A stretch of DNA of 64,000 bases from Opisthocomus hoazin (taxonomy: Eukaryota > Chordata > Aves > Opisthocomiformes > Opisthocomidae). Made by a program: the position numbers and the translations under genes. Positions 63,067-64,000 of this stretch are shown here, piece after piece. The stretch lies in assembly GCF_030867145.1 (NCBI RefSeq), contig NC_134415.1, forward strand, positions 18,144,417-18,208,416, written 5' to 3'. The number at the start of each line of letters is the position of its first letter. Positions within the stretch are counted from its first letter, which is position 1. The notes below the pieces were generated by a model. The model was not told the origin of the DNA and did no database searches. It was given only the letters and a program-made list of their open reading frames with translations.

Positions 63067-64000
63067 TTGAAAGAATATGGTTGTCAGAGAAGGAGCAGGA
63101 TGAGCAAGTGGTTTAAGTAAGTGTTTTTTCTATTCCAAAATAAATATTTGTGAAGAAGGAGGAAAAGTATAGTAAGATTTTTTTAATTGTTCAGGTTGCT
63201 TCAAGGAATATTTATTACATTCTTGGGCTGGTGTGTGTGGAAGCCATTGCATTGAAAGAACAGTGTTTTCAAAGTTCTGTTTGCTTTGACACGGTCATGT
63301 ATCTGAATGCATAATGGTATACCAGCCAAATATGTCCCTGAATCTTCTTTCTAAGCTGCATAGCAGTATTCCTTTTCACCGAACTTTCTGTGTCTTGGAG
63401 CTCAGTCAAGCAGAAGTGTAGTTTCTGGTTGATGGGAAGTTTGTCTGTTCTTGGGAGTTCAGGTGTTAAAGACCACATGATAGGAAGCACGGGAGAATTT
63501 GTCTTTGTACCTCCCAAAATGCAATCATTTGAAGCAGGAGTAGTTTTAATAATAACAAACAGCTTTTCATCCTTTATACCATTTACAGGGATCTGAATAT
63601 ATTAAATCAAATAATTAGGCTAACTGTAGTGATGGATTTCAGAAGTCATCTTAATTTACATACAATTATTTTGATATACATGGTTAAGAAGTTGCAGCTT
63701 GCCATAAGGCAAGCCATTATTTTGGGTAAAATCAGTATTTGATGAAGTTCTCAGTATTTTAATTATTTCAGGCAGAGGATTAAAACCAGTGGCCCAGTAT
63801 TGGATATTGTCGCTTCCAGGAGCTATTGAAGCTTGTTTATAAGAACAGGCAAAAGTGGTCATGTAAATTCGGCACAGATAGCAACAGTGTAAAAGAATAC
63901 TTCAGCCTTTTTCTCTCCTCCTGGTGCTGACCAGGATTTTCAATTCCTGGGTTCGCACGATGTGTTTCATAGTACCTTAACCTGTCCTGTGCTTTTTTCT
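63067..64000. other. Intron 2 stretch at the window edge, nothing recognised
   Basis: AT-rich intronic DNA to the end of the window. Short frames on both strands at 63269-63862 lack any recognisable domain or splice context. Confidence 0.4.

Larger units (their letters stand above)
37611..64000 (+). other. ZFAND3: ZFAND3 intron 2 (partial, at least 26.4 kb)
   Basis: The intron starts with a GTAAGT donor and extends to the window edge, because no exon encoding the following part of ZFAND3 was found. It is AT-rich and contains two cryptic exon-like intervals (38016-38047 and 39587-39613), a MIR-like relic, an ancient CR1 relic, two avian CR1 tails and several homopolymers. A missed short exon cannot be excluded, but the next known exon encodes a distinctive acidic segment that should be visible. 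Confidence 0.75.

Overview
The window looks like bird nuclear DNA. The main evidence is several CR1 LINE fragments with the avian-type 3' end (ATTCTATGA-like terminal octamers and the conserved tail around 'gggttggaagg'), together with a single CpG island in an otherwise AT-rich, repeat-poor background. Many dispersed G/C and A/T homopolymer tracts fit this. The exact species cannot be told; the CR1 tails are of types common in Neoaves.

Only one protein gene is firmly recognised: ZFAND3 (AN1-type zinc finger protein 3) on the + strand. Its first coding exon (3775-3845) lies in the CpG island (about 2450-4510). Its 41-nt second exon (37570-37610) follows a 33.7-kb intron. The two exons join in frame to encode the first 37 residues plus one base of the next codon, and they complete the four cysteines of the A20-type finger. 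No later exon (acidic linker, AN1 finger) was found, so 37611-64000 is read as intron 2 or later. More than 95% of the window is therefore ZFAND3 intron.

Layout: 1-600, no recognisable gene. 611-889, an unassigned + strand reading frame of about 90 codons that may be an exon of an upstream gene. 890-2450, nothing recognised. 2450-4510, CpG island and likely promoter, with a perfect NRF1-type palindrome at 3138-3151 and an open minus-strand frame that could mark a divergent transcript. 3846-37569, intron 1, with an avian CR1 at 14113, another at 23902, very old CR1 pieces at 9791 and 25029, and two striking perfect inverted repeats (16534-16612 and 33084-33170). 37611-64000, intron 2, with two well-formed but unverified cryptic exons (38016-38047 and 39587-39613), a MIR-like relic (46141), an ancient CR1 relic (47805) and two avian CR1 tails (62207 and 62818).

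Most short open frames in this window are chance frames in intronic DNA and are not annotated. No tRNA, rRNA, CRISPR array, recognisable endogenous retrovirus or complete mobile element was seen. The less ordinary signals are the miRNA-like hairpin, the triplex-prone inverted repeat, the orphan frame at the left end and the in-frame microexon candidate.
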